Source of the DNA: an uncultured Petrimonas sp.
GTDB lineage: Bacteria; Bacteroidota; Bacteroidia; Bacteroidales; Dysgonomonadaceae
Length of the DNA stretch: 14,744 bases
Assembly (NCBI GenBank): GCA_934621705.1
Contig: CAKTUP010000043.1
Location: forward strand, 1-14,744
Direction of reading: 5' to 3'
Shown here: positions 1 to 7,894 of the stretch, in pieces
How positions within the stretch are numbered: the stretch's first letter is position 1
Layout: every line of letters begins with the position of its first letter
Made by a program: the position numbers and the translations under genes
Notes under the pieces: generated by a model
What the model saw: only the letters and a program-made list of their open reading frames with translations
What the model was told of the DNA's origin: nothing
Database searches by the model: none

Positions 1-74
1 TCTTCCTGAAGCGGACGAAACGAATCGTAGCCCCAGTATTCTTTCAGAATATCATGAAACAATGTCGACTCCAT
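1..74 (-). CDS. recQ: ATP-dependent DNA helicase RecQ, N-terminal fragment cut by the window edge
   Basis: Only the first 24 codons lie inside the window. They read MESTLFHDILKEYWGYDSFR followed by PLQE, which is the characteristic RecQ N-terminus (a short helix, then the Y/F-G-Y-x-x-F-R-x-x-Q motif 0 preceding the Walker A helicase motif). RecQ is a 3'-5' superfamily 2 helicase that unwinds DNA ends for recombination repair. The ATG at 74-72 is the first usable start, because an in-frame TGA lies two codons upstream. The gene starts 48 bp downstream of the recJ stop on the same strand, so the two are probably co-transcribed. In the RecF pathway RecQ unwinds DNA that RecJ then degrades from the 5' end. 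Identification rests on this short motif only, but the motif is distinctive. Confidence 0.85.
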   Translation of the reverse strand, partial: MESTLFHDILKEYWGYDSFRPLQE

Positions 75-101
75 TATTCAATAATAATCAGATGGTTCCG
101 G

Positions 102-122
102 ACTCAAAACCCAAAACTCAAA
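102..122. repeat. Heptad array, three 7-bp copies between recJ and recQ
   Basis: Three adjacent heptamers ACTCAAA, ACCCAAA, ACTCAAA fill 102-122 on the plus strand. They abut the recJ stop codon (125-123) and lie 27 bp upstream of the recQ ATG. Read along the transcript the unit is TTTGAGT. The heptamer is a rotation of the AAAACTC unit found just before tnaA at 8099-8126. The function is unknown. Confidence 0.7.
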
Positions 123-1838
123 CTAATTTTTTATGTCTTTTATCAACAACTGCGTAAATGCTTTTCCGCCGTGACGATTTTCTTCAATCGTGTAGCAAAT
201 ATCCACGGGTTGCTTTTCCTTTATTTTCTTGAAATGCGCATCGGAACTAAACGCGATGGCTTGCACGGGCTCGGAAACCGTTTTGTCGACGAGTTCAAGC
301 TTGATGTGATGAAATCCACGCCCCACCAATTTGCTGCCTCCGGCATCCAGCACTCCCCGGGTAACAAAAACCGGGTTTTCGTTTTCGGGTCCGAACGGAT
401 TAAACATGGAGAGTCCCTGAACGAACTTGGGAGTGATGTCGCTCAACGAAATTTCGGCATCCACCGTAATTTGGGGCCGCATAGTTTTGTTTTCGATCTC
501 TTCAAACGAAATTATATCGAAACGCCGCTTGAATTCGGCCAAATTTTCTTCTTTGAGCGTCAAACCGGCAGCATAGGTATGCCCGCCGAAATTTTCGAGA
601 ATATCTTTGCACGACTCAATGGCTTTGTAAACATCGAAATTATTAACAGAGCGCGCCGAACCGGAAATCATTCCACCCGATTTGGTAAGCACCACCGCCG
701 GACGATAATATTTTTCGGTCAACCTTGATGCAACAATCCCGATAATGCCCTTGTGCCACGTTTCGTCGTATAAAACAATACTTTTGTGTTCTGCAATATT
801 AAAACGGTTATCCACAAAATCGATAGCTTCATCGGTAATTCTTTTATCCAATTCGCGGCGGTCTTCGTTGTATTTATCGATATTTATGGCTTTTTCGCGC
901 GCCTGCGACATATCGGCGGCAAGCATCAAATCAACGGCTTCCTTGCCGTTCATCATTCGTCCCGACGCGTTGATGCGGGGGCCGATTTTAAAGGCAATAT
1001 CGTTAACGGTGATCGGTTTTCTGTTCAATCCGCAAATTTCGATAATTCCCCTCAACCCGAAGCTGGGATTGGCATTCAGTCGTTTCAATCCGTAGTGCAT
1101 CATCACCCGGTTTTCGCCGGTAATGGGCACAATATCGGCAGCAATACTTACGGCTACCAAATCCAGCAACGGTTCGATGTCCGAAAAGGCCAATCCGTTT
1201 CGAATGGAGAAAGCATGAACAAGTTTAAAACCTACTCCGCAGCCGGAGAGTTCGTTGTAAGGATAGGTGGAGTCTGCCCGCTTGGCATCGACAACCGCCA
1301 CGGCGTCGGGCAATTGTTCATCGGGCATGTGGTGATCACAAATAATAAAATCGATTCCGTGTTCTTTGGCGTAAGCCACTTTTTTGACTGCTTTTATGCC
1401 GCAATCGAGAGAGATAATAAGTTTAACGCCTGTTTCAACGGCATAATCAATTCCCTGAATCGATATGCCATACCCTTCGTCGTACCTGTCCGGAATATAA
1501 TAATCAATGTTGTTGGTTATTTTCCGTAAAAATTTATAAACTAACGAAACGGCCGTAGTGCCATCTACATCGTAATCTCCGTAAATAAGAATTCGTTCTT
1601 TATTTCCCAGCGCCTTTTCAATACGCCTTATTGCTTTTTCCATATCGGGCAGCAAGAAAGGATCGTGCAGGTCGTTGAGACTCGGATACAAAAACTTTTT
1701 TGCTTCTTCCGGGCTCGAAATGCCTCGTTTCAGCAACAATTCTGTCAGTACGGGATCAATTTGTATTTCTTTCGTCAGTTCATTTTTTTTATTTTTTTGG
1801 TCGGTTGTTAGGGTAAGATAATTCCATTTGTAGGTCAT
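123..1838 (-). CDS. recJ: Single-stranded-DNA-specific 5'-3' exonuclease RecJ
   Basis: RecJ is a cytoplasmic DHH-superfamily nuclease that degrades single-stranded DNA 5' to 3' in recombination and mismatch repair, using Mn or Mg ions. All expected motifs are present in the 571-residue protein: DYDVDG (88-93), SLDCG (143-147), the DHH signature (168-170), SGCGVGFK (198-205), GPRINASGRM (286-295), then the DHHA1 region with HKGIIGIVASR (362-372), SGSARS (392-397) and GGHTYAAG (418-425). A C-terminal OB-fold-like part follows. The length is normal for the family. The ATG at 1838 has only an A-rich tract upstream instead of a Shine-Dalgarno, as is usual in Bacteroidota. It lies 242 bp downstream of the POT transporter gene and 48 bp upstream of recQ on the same strand, which suggests a recJ-recQ repair operon. 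Confidence 0.96.
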   Translation of the reverse strand: MTYKWNYLTLTTDQKNKKNELTKEIQIDPVLTELLLKRGISSPEEAKKFLYPSLNDLHDPFLLPDMEKAIRRIEKALGNKERILIYGDYDVDGTTAVSLVYKFLRKITNNIDYYIPDRYDEGYGISIQGIDYAVETGVKLIISLDCGIKAVKKVAYAKEHGIDFIICDHHMPDEQLPDAVAVVDAKRADSTYPYNELSGCGVGFKLVHAFSIRNGLAFSDIEPLLDLVAVSIAADIVPITGENRVMMHYGLKRLNANPSFGLRGIIEICGLNRKPITVNDIAFKIGPRINASGRMMNGKEAVDLMLAADMSQAREKAINIDKYNEDRRELDKRITDEAIDFVDNRFNIAEHKSIVLYDETWHKGIIGIVASRLTEKYYRPAVVLTKSGGMISGSARSVNNFDVYKAIESCKDILENFGGHTYAAGLTLKEENLAEFKRRFDIISFEEIENKTMRPQITVDAEISLSDITPKFVQGLSMFNPFGPENENPVFVTRGVLDAGGSKLVGRGFHHIKLELVDKTVSEPVQAIAFSSDAHFKKIKEKQPVDICYTIEENRHGGKAFTQLLIKDIKN

Positions 1839-1867
1839 TTATATAGTTTTTTTCTTTTCTCTCAGAA

Positions 1868-1988
1868 ATCCCGAAAAACCGGGATGAAAGCAACAAATCA
1901 TTCACTCCTGAAACTTTGCTGCAGTGCGAAATTGTATAAATTCACAATTATCGCAAATTATTAATTTGTAAAGTTAGAAAAAAACTTT
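1868..1988. other. Run of four dyad symmetries in the 242-bp spacer upstream of recJ
   Basis: The spacer 1839-2080 contains no credible gene. It holds, in order: a 6-bp GC-rich hairpin ATCCCG/CGGGAT (1868-1873 with 1880-1885); a 10-bp stem GCGAAATTGT paired with ACAATT-a-TCGC with one bulged base (1926-1935 with 1944-1954); a 7-bp-arm palindrome around 1954-1968; and AAAGTT/AACTTT (1970-1975 with 1983-1988). They could structure the recJ leader or end transcription of the transporter gene. The AT-rich ones could arise by chance. No TAnnTTTG box was found here on the minus strand. Confidence 0.4.
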
Positions 1989-2080
1989 TGAATTATCGAT
2001 ACAATTTATAGGCAGAATATGAAAAACCGTCGATTTTTTATTCTCGCGCTAAAAATGAACCGGAAAAAAATCGTTGTTTT

Positions 2081-3616
2081 TTATCGGATTCCGTGCATCA
2101 GCTTTTGCAGTGTTTTAGACAGAATAAACAAAATCACCGATGCAATAGCAGACATAACCACAAATATCATAAAGAAATCGAACAGTGTGGAAATTTCGAA
2201 ACCCATGAACATTTTTGTTTTTCCGGCTTCGGGATAAAGAGAACTCAGCGTGCCGGCAAGTTTGTTGGCTGTCGCCATCGATAAGTACCAAACGCCCATA
2301 AGCAGCGATGCAAAACGAACGGGCGACAACTTATTTACCATTGATAATCCGATGGGAGAAAGCGTCAACTCGCCCATGGTATGAATAAAATACAATCCGG
2401 TGAGCCAGAGCAGACTCACTTTCACGCCCGGCTCCACGTTTTTCACTCCGACAGCGATAAGCAAATATCCCAGCGAAAGCAAAAACAATCCGATGGCTTG
2501 TTTGGTGGGAGAAGCGGGTTCTATATTTTTTTGCCCCAGCTTAATCCAAAGCATGGAGAAAAGGGGAGCCAGCAACACCACGAAAACCGCGTTGAACGAT
2601 TGAAACCAGCTGGCGGGCATCGTCCATCCCAACACATTTCGATTGGTTTGTTCTTCGGCAAAATAAGTCAGCGAAATTCCGGCTTGTTCAAAGGCTGCCC
2701 AAAAGAATATAACGAAAAAAGCGATGATGTAAATCACCAAAATGCGCTGGCGTTCTATCTTTGTGAGCGACGGATCGGAAATAACAAATCCGGGAACAAC
2801 AATGCACGCCGAATAGATAATAGCGCCAATAATGTCTCCGTTAAACCAGTTGAAGAAAAGAGCAAACAGAATAATTCCGCCACCAATCCACAAACCTAAT
2901 TGAAGTAAATTCAGTTTTTGTTTCGGACGTTCATTTTTCGAAGTTTTATTTTCTTCCGCTTTCGATGCCGGAATTATTCCGATAGCTTCGCCGTTGGGCG
3001 CAACCAAATATTGGTTATTTTTGGCCACATACACCAGTAAGCTGAAAATCATCACTATGGCAGCAGCCAAGAAACCCCACTTGAAATCGGCAGGATTTCC
3101 GGTATCGCCCAAATATCCGCACAACAAAGGAGCAAAAAATGCGCCGACATTCACACCCATATAAAAAATGGTGTAAGCGGAATCGAGCCTTTTGTCGCCG
3201 GGTTCATACAAACGCCCTACGATTGACGAAATGTTGGGCTTGAAAAATCCGTTTCCGAAAATCAAACCACCCAAACCGCCATACATTAACCATTTAGCCA
3301 ATTCTGCGTTTTCGAAATTGATGGCGCTAAAAAACATCAGAAACTGTCCGAGCACCATCAAAACGGCTCCCCAAAAGATGGATCGACGCATTCCCAGGTA
3401 TCGGTCGGCAACGTATCCGCCGATAAGCGGCGTGAGGTAAACCAAGCCGGTGTAATTTCCGTAAATGGCGGAGGCCAGCTCTTTATCGAGCATCAGCGCG
3501 TTGATGAGATACAGCGTGAAAATGGCACGCATTCCGTAATAGCTGAACCGTTCCGACATTCCGGTAACGAAAATAAAGTACAGCCCTTTGGGGTGAGATT
3601 GTTGTGCAACTGGCAT
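2081..3616 (-). CDS. POT/PTR2 family proton-coupled peptide MFS transporter
   Basis: This is an inner-membrane symporter of the POT (PTR2) family, which imports di- and tripeptides with protons. The 511-residue protein has many hydrophobic helices. Family signatures are present: [10 protein letters not shown] (22-31), [10 protein letters not shown] near the second/third helix junction, and FFKPNI followed by [11 protein letters not shown]. The usual ExxERF motif reads GMSERF (19-24) here, so the first acidic residue, which takes part in proton coupling in characterised members, is glycine. A soluble linker rich in Lys and Glu lies between the two halves. I chose the ATG at 3616; the longer frame would begin with TTG at 3640, inside the promoter box. 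Transcription is divergent from mnmA. Peptide uptake fits a proteolytic, amino-acid-fermenting lifestyle, consistent with tnaA nearby. The substrate is inferred from the family. Confidence 0.92.
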   Translation of the reverse strand: MPVAQQSHPKGLYFIFVTGMSERFSYYGMRAIFTLYLINALMLDKELASAIYGNYTGLVYLTPLIGGYVADRYLGMRRSIFWGAVLMVLGQFLMFFSAINFENAELAKWLMYGGLGGLIFGNGFFKPNISSIVGRLYEPGDKRLDSAYTIFYMGVNVGAFFAPLLCGYLGDTGNPADFKWGFLAAAIVMIFSLLVYVAKNNQYLVAPNGEAIGIIPASKAEENKTSKNERPKQKLNLLQLGLWIGGGIILFALFFNWFNGDIIGAIIYSACIVVPGFVISDPSLTKIERQRILVIYIIAFFVIFFWAAFEQAGISLTYFAEEQTNRNVLGWTMPASWFQSFNAVFVVLLAPLFSMLWIKLGQKNIEPASPTKQAIGLFLLSLGYLLIAVGVKNVEPGVKVSLLWLTGLYFIHTMGELTLSPIGLSMVNKLSPVRFASLLMGVWYLSMATANKLAGTLSSLYPEAGKTKMFMGFEISTLFDFFMIFVVMSAIASVILFILSKTLQKLMHGIR

Positions 3617-3637
3617 ATCGTTCTTTTTTTGAAACCG

Positions 3638-3645
3638 CAAAATTA
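3638..3645 (-). promoter_or_regulatory. Bacteroidota -7 box (TAATTTTG) for the POT transporter
   Basis: Read on the minus strand, 3645-3638 is TAATTTTG, a perfect match to the Bacteroidota primary-sigma -7 consensus TAnnTTTG. It lies 21 bp upstream of the chosen ATG (3616). No clear -33 TTG was found at the usual distance. It sits back to back with the mnmA box in a 90-bp divergent region. Confidence 0.5.
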
Positions 3646-3678
3646 TAACTTTTACCTGAAACTTAACTATCTATTTCG

Positions 3679-3686
3679 TAACTTTG
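3679..3686 (+). promoter_or_regulatory. Bacteroidota -7 box (TAACTTTG) for mnmA and downstream genes
   Basis: TAACTTTG is a perfect match to TAnnTTTG, 20 bp upstream of the mnmA ATG at 3707. The implied leader is very short, about 14 nt, and contains the purine tract AAGAAGA just before the start. No convincing -33 element was found. This is probably the promoter for the whole mnmA-to-hflX run, since the gaps within that run are small. Confidence 0.55.
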
Positions 3687-3706
3687 CATTCGAAAACAAG
3701 AAGATA

Positions 3707-4771
3707 ATGGAAATTGCAGCATTGGTATCGGGAGGCGTGGATAGTTCCGTGGTGGTTCATCAGTTGAAAGAGATGGGCTACGACCCGACCATTTTCTACA
3801 TAAAAATTGGCATGGAGGATGAACACGGTTATATCGATTGTCCTTCGGAAGAAGATATTGAGATTGTTTCGTATATTGCTAAAAAATACGGATGTCGGTT
3901 CGAGGTGGTTTCGTTGCATGAAGAGTACTGGAACAGCGTGGTGCAATACACCATCGATTCCGTGAAGCGCGGACTGACACCCAATCCGGATATGATGTGC
4001 AACAAACTCATCAAATTCGGCACTTTTGAACAGAATTGGGGGCATCATTTCGATAAAATTGCCACCGGACATTACGCCACAACTACAGATAAAGAGGGAC
4101 TTACCTGGCTTTCCACCGCCAAAGACCGCGTGAAAGACCAAACCTATTTTCTGGGACAGGTTAGCTACGTTCAAGTTTCGAAACTGATGTTTCCGATTGG
4201 AAATTTATTAAAATCGGAAGTGCGCCAAATCGCATTGGAAAACAAACTTCCTTCGGCACAACGAAAAGACAGTCAGGGAATTTGTTTTCTCGGAAAAGTG
4301 AATTACAACAATTTCATCGAACGTTATCTGGGCAAAAAAGAAGGCCTGATAGTGGAACTGGAAACCGGAAACATCATCGGCAAACATCAGGGATTTTGGT
4401 TTCACACCATCGGCCAGCGGAAAGGATTGGGATTGAGCGGAGGTCCGTGGTTTGTGATCAAAAAAGACGTCAACCGAAACATCGTTTACGTTTCGAAAGG
4501 ATACGACACCAAACATCAATACGGGAATGTGGTTAATCTTCAGGGATTTTCGTTTATCACCAACGATATCTGGGGCGATTTTGAAGGAGAGAAAGATGTA
4601 ACTTTCAAAATCCGCCACACACCGGAATTTTCGCACGGACGAATTTCAAAAACCGGCGATTTGTATCGCATCACTTCCGATTTACCCATTCAAGGCATCG
4701 CTGCCGGCCAATTCGGAGTGGTTTACGATACGGAAGGCCGGTTGTGCCTGGGAAGTGGAATGATTATTTAA
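3707..4771 (+). CDS. mnmA: tRNA-specific 2-thiouridylase MnmA
   Basis: MnmA thiolates carbon 2 of the wobble uridine (U34) in tRNAs for Lys, Glu and Gln, using ATP to adenylate the base and sulfur delivered as persulfide. The 354-residue protein has the PP-loop SGGVDSS (8-14), the [10 protein letters not shown] segment with catalytic Cys98, ATGHYA (119-124) and the second catalytic cysteine Cys193 in [11 protein letters not shown]-terminal beta-barrel region follows with GQRKGLGL and the GQFGVVYD segment. The start is the ATG at 3707, preceded by AAGAAGATA. The frame is open 38 codons upstream, but that stretch runs through the promoter and does not resemble the family. The next gene starts 10 bp downstream. 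Bacteroidota often carry several MnmA paralogues; which one this is cannot be decided here. Confidence 0.95.
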   Translation: MEIAALVSGGVDSSVVVHQLKEMGYDPTIFYIKIGMEDEHGYIDCPSEEDIEIVSYIAKKYGCRFEVVSLHEEYWNSVVQYTIDSVKRGLTPNPDMMCNKLIKFGTFEQNWGHHFDKIATGHYATTTDKEGLTWLSTAKDRVKDQTYFLGQVSYVQVSKLMFPIGNLLKSEVRQIALENKLPSAQRKDSQGICFLGKVNYNNFIERYLGKKEGLIVELETGNIIGKHQGFWFHTIGQRKGLGLSGGPWFVIKKDVNRNIVYVSKGYDTKHQYGNVVNLQGFSFITNDIWGDFEGEKDVTFKIRHTPEFSHGRISKTGDLYRITSDLPIQGIAAGQFGVVYDTEGRLCLGSGMII

Positions 4772-4781
4772 ACTTCGGTTT

Positions 4782-5432
4782 ATGTATTTCGACTTTATAG
4801 ATTTTTTCAAAAACATCAAACTGGTAGATGTAATCGAGTTCTTGGGGACGTTCGCGTTCGCCATCAGCGGCGTCAGAATGGCTTCCACAAAGAATTTCGA
4901 TCTATTCGGCGCTTTCACCATCGGATTCATTACGGCAATCGGCGGCGGAACCATCCGCGATTTGTTTATCGGCGTAACGCCGTTCTGGATGGCGAATCCC
5001 ATTTACCTTTGGGCAACACTGCTCGCTTTGCTGTTTGTTCTGTTGTTTAAAAGCAAAGTGGTGAAATTGCAATATACTTTTTTCCTTTTCGACAGCATCG
5101 GACTGGGTTTGTTTGTGGTGGTGGGAGCCGAAAAAACGCTGTCTATGGGCTTTGCTCCGTGGGTGGCGGTAATTATGGGTACCATAACCGGCTCATTCGG
5201 CGGAATGCTCCGCGATGTGCTGATCACGCAAATTCCACTCATTTTCAGAAAAGAGATATATGCCTTTGCGTGTGTAATCGGGGCAATTTTCTTCACTATC
5301 GCGTATGCGTTAAAAATGAATCTGGCGCTAAACGAACTGTTAACGGCTACAATTGTTATATTAATCAGGATATTAGCAGTGAAATTCCATTGGCATCTTC
5401 CGATTTTGAATGGAGAGAAAAGCAACAAATAA
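4782..5432 (+). CDS. TRIC/UPF0126 family cation-channel-like membrane protein
   Basis: This is a 216-residue inner-membrane protein with about seven hydrophobic segments. It is built from two related halves, each with the glycine-rich signature of the UPF0126/TRIC fold: GGGTIRD (54-60) in the first half and GGMLRD (140-145) in the second. Structurally studied prokaryotic TRIC homologues form trimeric potassium-permeable channels, and older annotation calls this family YicG. The length is typical. The ATG at 4782 is 10 bp after the mnmA stop, and the next gene starts 8 bp after this one, so co-transcription is very likely. Nothing in the sequence links it to tRNA modification; the clustering may simply reflect a housekeeping operon. 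Ion selectivity is inference. Confidence 0.9.
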   Translation: MYFDFIDFFKNIKLVDVIEFLGTFAFAISGVRMASTKNFDLFGAFTIGFITAIGGGTIRDLFIGVTPFWMANPIYLWATLLALLFVLLFKSKVVKLQYTFFLFDSIGLGLFVVVGAEKTLSMGFAPWVAVIMGTITGSFGGMLRDVLITQIPLIFRKEIYAFACVIGAIFFTIAYALKMNLALNELLTATIVILIRILAVKFHWHLPILNGEKSNK

Positions 5433-5440
5433 TTCAATTT

Positions 5441-5941
5441 ATGAAAAAACTTATATACCTTTCGGTCATATTTTTAACATTATCCGCCACAAAATCCTAC
5501 GCACAATACGAAGGCACTTTCGGATTGGGAGCTCACGCCGGTTACGGCTCGTCGATAAAAAGTGCGGGCGCCGGAGTAAATCTGCATTATTATTACACCA
5601 ACAATATTCGGTTTGCACCGTCTTTCACCTATTTTTTACCGAGAAAAGGCGTGAATATGTGGGAAGCGGATGCCGATGCGCATTACGTTGTTCCCGTGTC
5701 GTGGCTGTTCTCCTTTTATCCCATCGTGGGTTTGCATTATTCCAACTGGAAGTTTGATGCATCAAAAGTGAGCGATATCGGCGCTCAGGATTGGACGAAA
5801 CATCGCATCGGAGCTAATCTGGGACTGGGATTGCAATACGATTTCGGATACAAAACACGGATCAGTCTCGAATATAAATACCAATTTATCAAAGACTTTT
5901 CGCAATCGTCCATTATGGCGGGAATTGGGTTTTGGATGTGA
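5441..5941 (+). CDS. Small outer-membrane beta-barrel protein
   Basis: This 166-residue protein begins with a clear Sec signal peptide (MKKLIYLSVIFLTLSATKSYA, cleavage probably after Ala21, before QYEG). The mature part alternates polar and hydrophobic/aromatic residues, with Gly- and Tyr-rich strands such as FGLGAHAGYG, VNLHYYY, GANLGLGLQYDF and ISLEYKYQF. It ends in a strand terminating GIGFWM, as expected for an eight-stranded outer-membrane barrel of the OMP_b-brl/OmpW-like kind. Length and layout fit, but the precise family is not recognised and the function is unknown. The ATG at 5441 is 8 bp after the preceding stop. A longer open frame upstream overlaps the membrane-protein gene and is a shadow. 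It is probably in the same transcript as mnmA and hflX. Confidence 0.85.
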   Translation: MKKLIYLSVIFLTLSATKSYAQYEGTFGLGAHAGYGSSIKSAGAGVNLHYYYTNNIRFAPSFTYFLPRKGVNMWEADADAHYVVPVSWLFSFYPIVGLHYSNWKFDASKVSDIGAQDWTKHRIGANLGLGLQYDFGYKTRISLEYKYQFIKDFSQSSIMAGIGFWM

Positions 5942-5952
5942 CTTTTTTTAAG

Positions 5953-5983
5953 AAGTTGGAAGTTAGAAATTAGAAATTAGAAG
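5953..5983. repeat. Heptad array directly before the hflX start
   Basis: A 7-bp period runs through the whole spacer. AAGTTGG (5953-5959) and AAGTTAG (5960-5966) lead in the same phase spacing into TTAGAAA (5963-5969), TTAGAAA (5970-5976) and TTAGAAG (5977-5983). The array ends 3 bp before the hflX ATG at 5987, so it also supplies the purine-rich AGAAG that would act as ribosome-binding site. A change in copy number would change the leader of hflX. Confidence 0.7.
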
Positions 5984-5986
5984 ACG

Positions 5987-7213
5987 ATGAAGGACTTCAT
6001 TACAAGCGAAATAAAAAACGAAAACGCTGTTTTGGTGGGGTTAATCACTCCCGAACAGAACGAAGAAACAGTGAACGAATACCTGGACGAACTGGCTTTT
6101 CTGGCCGAAACGGCCGGACTTGTTCCCGATAAACGTTTTGTGCAGCGATTGGAGATGCCCAACTCTGTTACGTTTGTGGGTACGGGAAAATTGCAGGAAA
6201 TTGCGGAATATGTGTTGGATGAAGACAACGAAGTCGGCGTGGTTATTTTTGACGATGAACTTTCAGCAAAACAAATCCGGAACATTGAGAAGGAACTTAA
6301 ACTCAGAATCCTTGACAGAACGAGCCTTATTCTCGATATTTTTGCGATGCGCGCTCAAACATCGCACGCAAAAGCGCAGGTGGAGCTGGCGCAATATCAG
6401 TATTTGCTTCCCCGATTGACGAGAATGTGGACTCACTTGGAACGTCAGCGCGGCGGTGGCGGCGTAATTATGCGCGGGCCGGGCGAAACGCAATTGGAAA
6501 CCGACCGGCGGATTATTCTCGATAAAATTTCTCGGCTGAAACAGGAGTTGAAAGATATCGACAAACAAAAAACCGTTCAACGAAAGAATCGGGGAAAATT
6601 GGTGCGTATCGCACTTGTCGGCTATACCAACGTAGGAAAATCCACGCTAATGAACCTGTTGAGCAAATCGGATATCTTTGCGGAAAACAAACTTTTTGCC
6701 ACACTCGATACTACTGTCCGAAAAGTGACCATCGAAAACTTACCTTTTCTGCTGACCGACACGGTTGGTTTTATCCGGAAACTGCCCACGAACCTTATCG
6801 AATCGTTCAAATCCACGCTCGACGAAGTCCGCGAAGCCGATATCCTGCTCCACGTGGTAGATATTTCGCATCCCGCGTTTGAAGAGCACATCGATGTGGT
6901 GGAAAAAACGCTTTACGAGATAGACAAAACTGAAAAACCGACGATTGTGGTTTTCAATAAAATAGATGCTTTTTCGTACATCGAAAAAGACGAAGACGAC
7001 CTTACGCCCAAAACCCGACAAAACACATCGCTCGCAGAGCTAAAACAATCGTGGATGAGCAAACTCAAGGAAAATGCCATTTTTATTTCGGCCAAAGAGA
7101 GAACCAATATCGATGAACTGAAATCGCTTATTTACGAAAAAGCCAAGGAAATTCATATCCAGCGTTTTCCGTATAACGACTTTTTGTATCAGCAGTATGA
7201 TGAAGAAAGTTGA
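5987..7213 (+). CDS. hflX: GTPase HflX, ribosome-associated
   Basis: HflX is a cytoplasmic OBG-HflX-superfamily GTPase that binds the 50S subunit and splits stalled ribosomes, notably under heat stress. The 408-residue protein has the N-terminal HflX domain (about 15-125), the linker with QVELAQYQYLLPRL and the family signature RGPGETQLETDRR (163-175), then the G domain. G1 is GYTNVGKST (212-220), G3 is DTVGF (258-262), G4 is NKID (324-327) and G5 is SAKE (368-371). A short C-terminal extension follows. The length is normal. The ATG at 5987 lies 45 bp downstream of the outer-membrane protein gene, directly after a heptad repeat array. It is the last gene of the mnmA run. A promoter box for the toxin-antitoxin pair begins 9 bp after its stop. 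Confidence 0.95.
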   Translation: MKDFITSEIKNENAVLVGLITPEQNEETVNEYLDELAFLAETAGLVPDKRFVQRLEMPNSVTFVGTGKLQEIAEYVLDEDNEVGVVIFDDELSAKQIRNIEKELKLRILDRTSLILDIFAMRAQTSHAKAQVELAQYQYLLPRLTRMWTHLERQRGGGGVIMRGPGETQLETDRRIILDKISRLKQELKDIDKQKTVQRKNRGKLVRIALVGYTNVGKSTLMNLLSKSDIFAENKLFATLDTTVRKVTIENLPFLLTDTVGFIRKLPTNLIESFKSTLDEVREADILLHVVDISHPAFEEHIDVVEKTLYEIDKTEKPTIVVFNKIDAFSYIEKDEDDLTPKTRQNTSLAELKQSWMSKLKENAIFISAKERTNIDELKSLIYEKAKEIHIQRFPYNDFLYQQYDEES

Positions 7214-7221
7214 AAAATCTG

Positions 7222-7229
7222 TATATTTG
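7222..7229 (+). promoter_or_regulatory. Bacteroidota -7 box (TATATTTG) for the toxin-antitoxin pair
   Basis: TATATTTG matches TAnnTTTG perfectly and lies 24 bp upstream of the antitoxin ATG at 7254, within the 40-bp gap after hflX. No -33 match was found. It suggests that the module has its own promoter rather than depending on hflX read-through. Confidence 0.5.
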
Positions 7230-7253
7230 TGTCGAAATTAAACACGTAACATT

Positions 7254-7457
7254 ATGATTATAGAACGAACAGCCAACGAAATTATTTTCAGGCTTCCCAA
7301 CAATACTCCATTAGATGAGCTGCAGGATTTGGCTGACTTTTTTCAATATCAGGAAATTACAAAAAAGTCCAAAGCCAAACAAAAAGATGTGGATGACTTG
7401 GTTAAATCTATAAAAAAAGGACGTTGGGAAAGGACAAAACAATTAATCAATAAATGA
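7254..7457 (+). CDS. Putative antitoxin of a PIN toxin-antitoxin pair
   Basis: This small protein of 67 residues is rich in Lys, Asp and Glu. It has a beta-prone N-terminus (MIIERTANEIIFRL), a helical middle (DELQDLADFFQYQEI) and a very basic C-terminal half (KKSKAKQKDVDDLVKSIKKG, then RWERTKQLINK). No family is recognised with confidence. The antitoxin role is inferred from position and size: its stop overlaps the start of a PIN-domain gene by 4 bp (ATGA), the standard arrangement of type II pairs. The acidic-aromatic middle followed by a basic tail would suit a protein that binds both a PIN nuclease and DNA. Base composition is markedly more AT-rich than hflX or tnaA, which suggests horizontal acquisition. 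Confidence 0.7.
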   Translation: MIIERTANEIIFRLPNNTPLDELQDLADFFQYQEITKKSKAKQKDVDDLVKSIKKGRWERTKQLINK

Positions 7458-7894
7458 GAATAGTCGTTGATACAAATATCGTATTCAGTGCTATCTTAAA
7501 TGCTGACAGCAAGTTAGGAAAAATCTTATTGTTTTCTAAAAAAGGAATAAATTTTTATTCTACCAGACAATTATTATCAGAAATAGAAGAACACAAACAA
7601 AAAATTAAAAAAATATCCAATTACTCTGAAGAAGAGTTACATCGTGTCATTCAACTGCTTACACAGAAAATCCGTTTTATTGATGTCAAACTAATCTCTA
7701 AAGATGCTTTTCAATATGCCGAAAATCTAACTGCGGATGTTGACATTGACGATACTGAATTCATTGCACTCACAGAACATTTAAAAGGTCAATTCTGGAG
7801 CGGAGATAAAATTCTTATTCAAGGATTATTAAAAAAAAAATGGAACAAGTTTATAACAACTAATCAACTATTTGAAAAAATATCAAGTAAATGA
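7454..7894 (+). CDS. PIN-domain ribonuclease, putative toxin
   Basis: This 146-residue protein has the PIN fold layout. The N-terminal strand carries Asp6 (IVVDTNIVFSAIL), a helix carries Glu43 (LLSEIEEH), then come Asp97/Asp99/Asp100 in ADVDIDDTEF and Asp118 in WSGDKIL. These match the four-acidic-residue, metal-dependent active site of PIN nucleases, which as type II toxins cleave RNA. It resembles the group annotated as 'putative toxin component, PIN family' more than VapC of the classic type, but I cannot assign the subfamily exactly. It overlaps the upstream antitoxin gene by 4 bp and is AT-rich with many AAA/AAT codons, unlike the neighbouring core genes. The target RNA is unknown. A 29-codon ORF overlaps its stop by 4 bp. 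Confidence 0.85.
   Translation: MRIVVDTNIVFSAILNADSKLGKILLFSKKGINFYSTRQLLSEIEEHKQKIKKISNYSEEELHRVIQLLTQKIRFIDVKLISKDAFQYAENLTADVDIDDTEFIALTEHLKGQFWSGDKILIQGLLKKKWNKFITTNQLFEKISSK

Noticed and set aside
786..1529. Long open frame of 247 codons on the plus strand inside recJ
   Set aside because: It is antisense to a complete recJ with all catalytic motifs, its translation shows no family pattern, and such mirror frames are common opposite this codon usage.
2031..2073. Dyad CGATTTTTT / AAAAAATCG downstream of the POT stop as a terminator
   Set aside because: The stem is almost all A-T with a 25-nt loop and no proper T-run after it. It was not called.
2019..2237. Small plus-strand ORF starting in the spacer after the POT gene
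   Set aside because: Most of it overlaps the 3' end of the transporter gene in antisense, and the peptide looks like low-complexity translated spacer.
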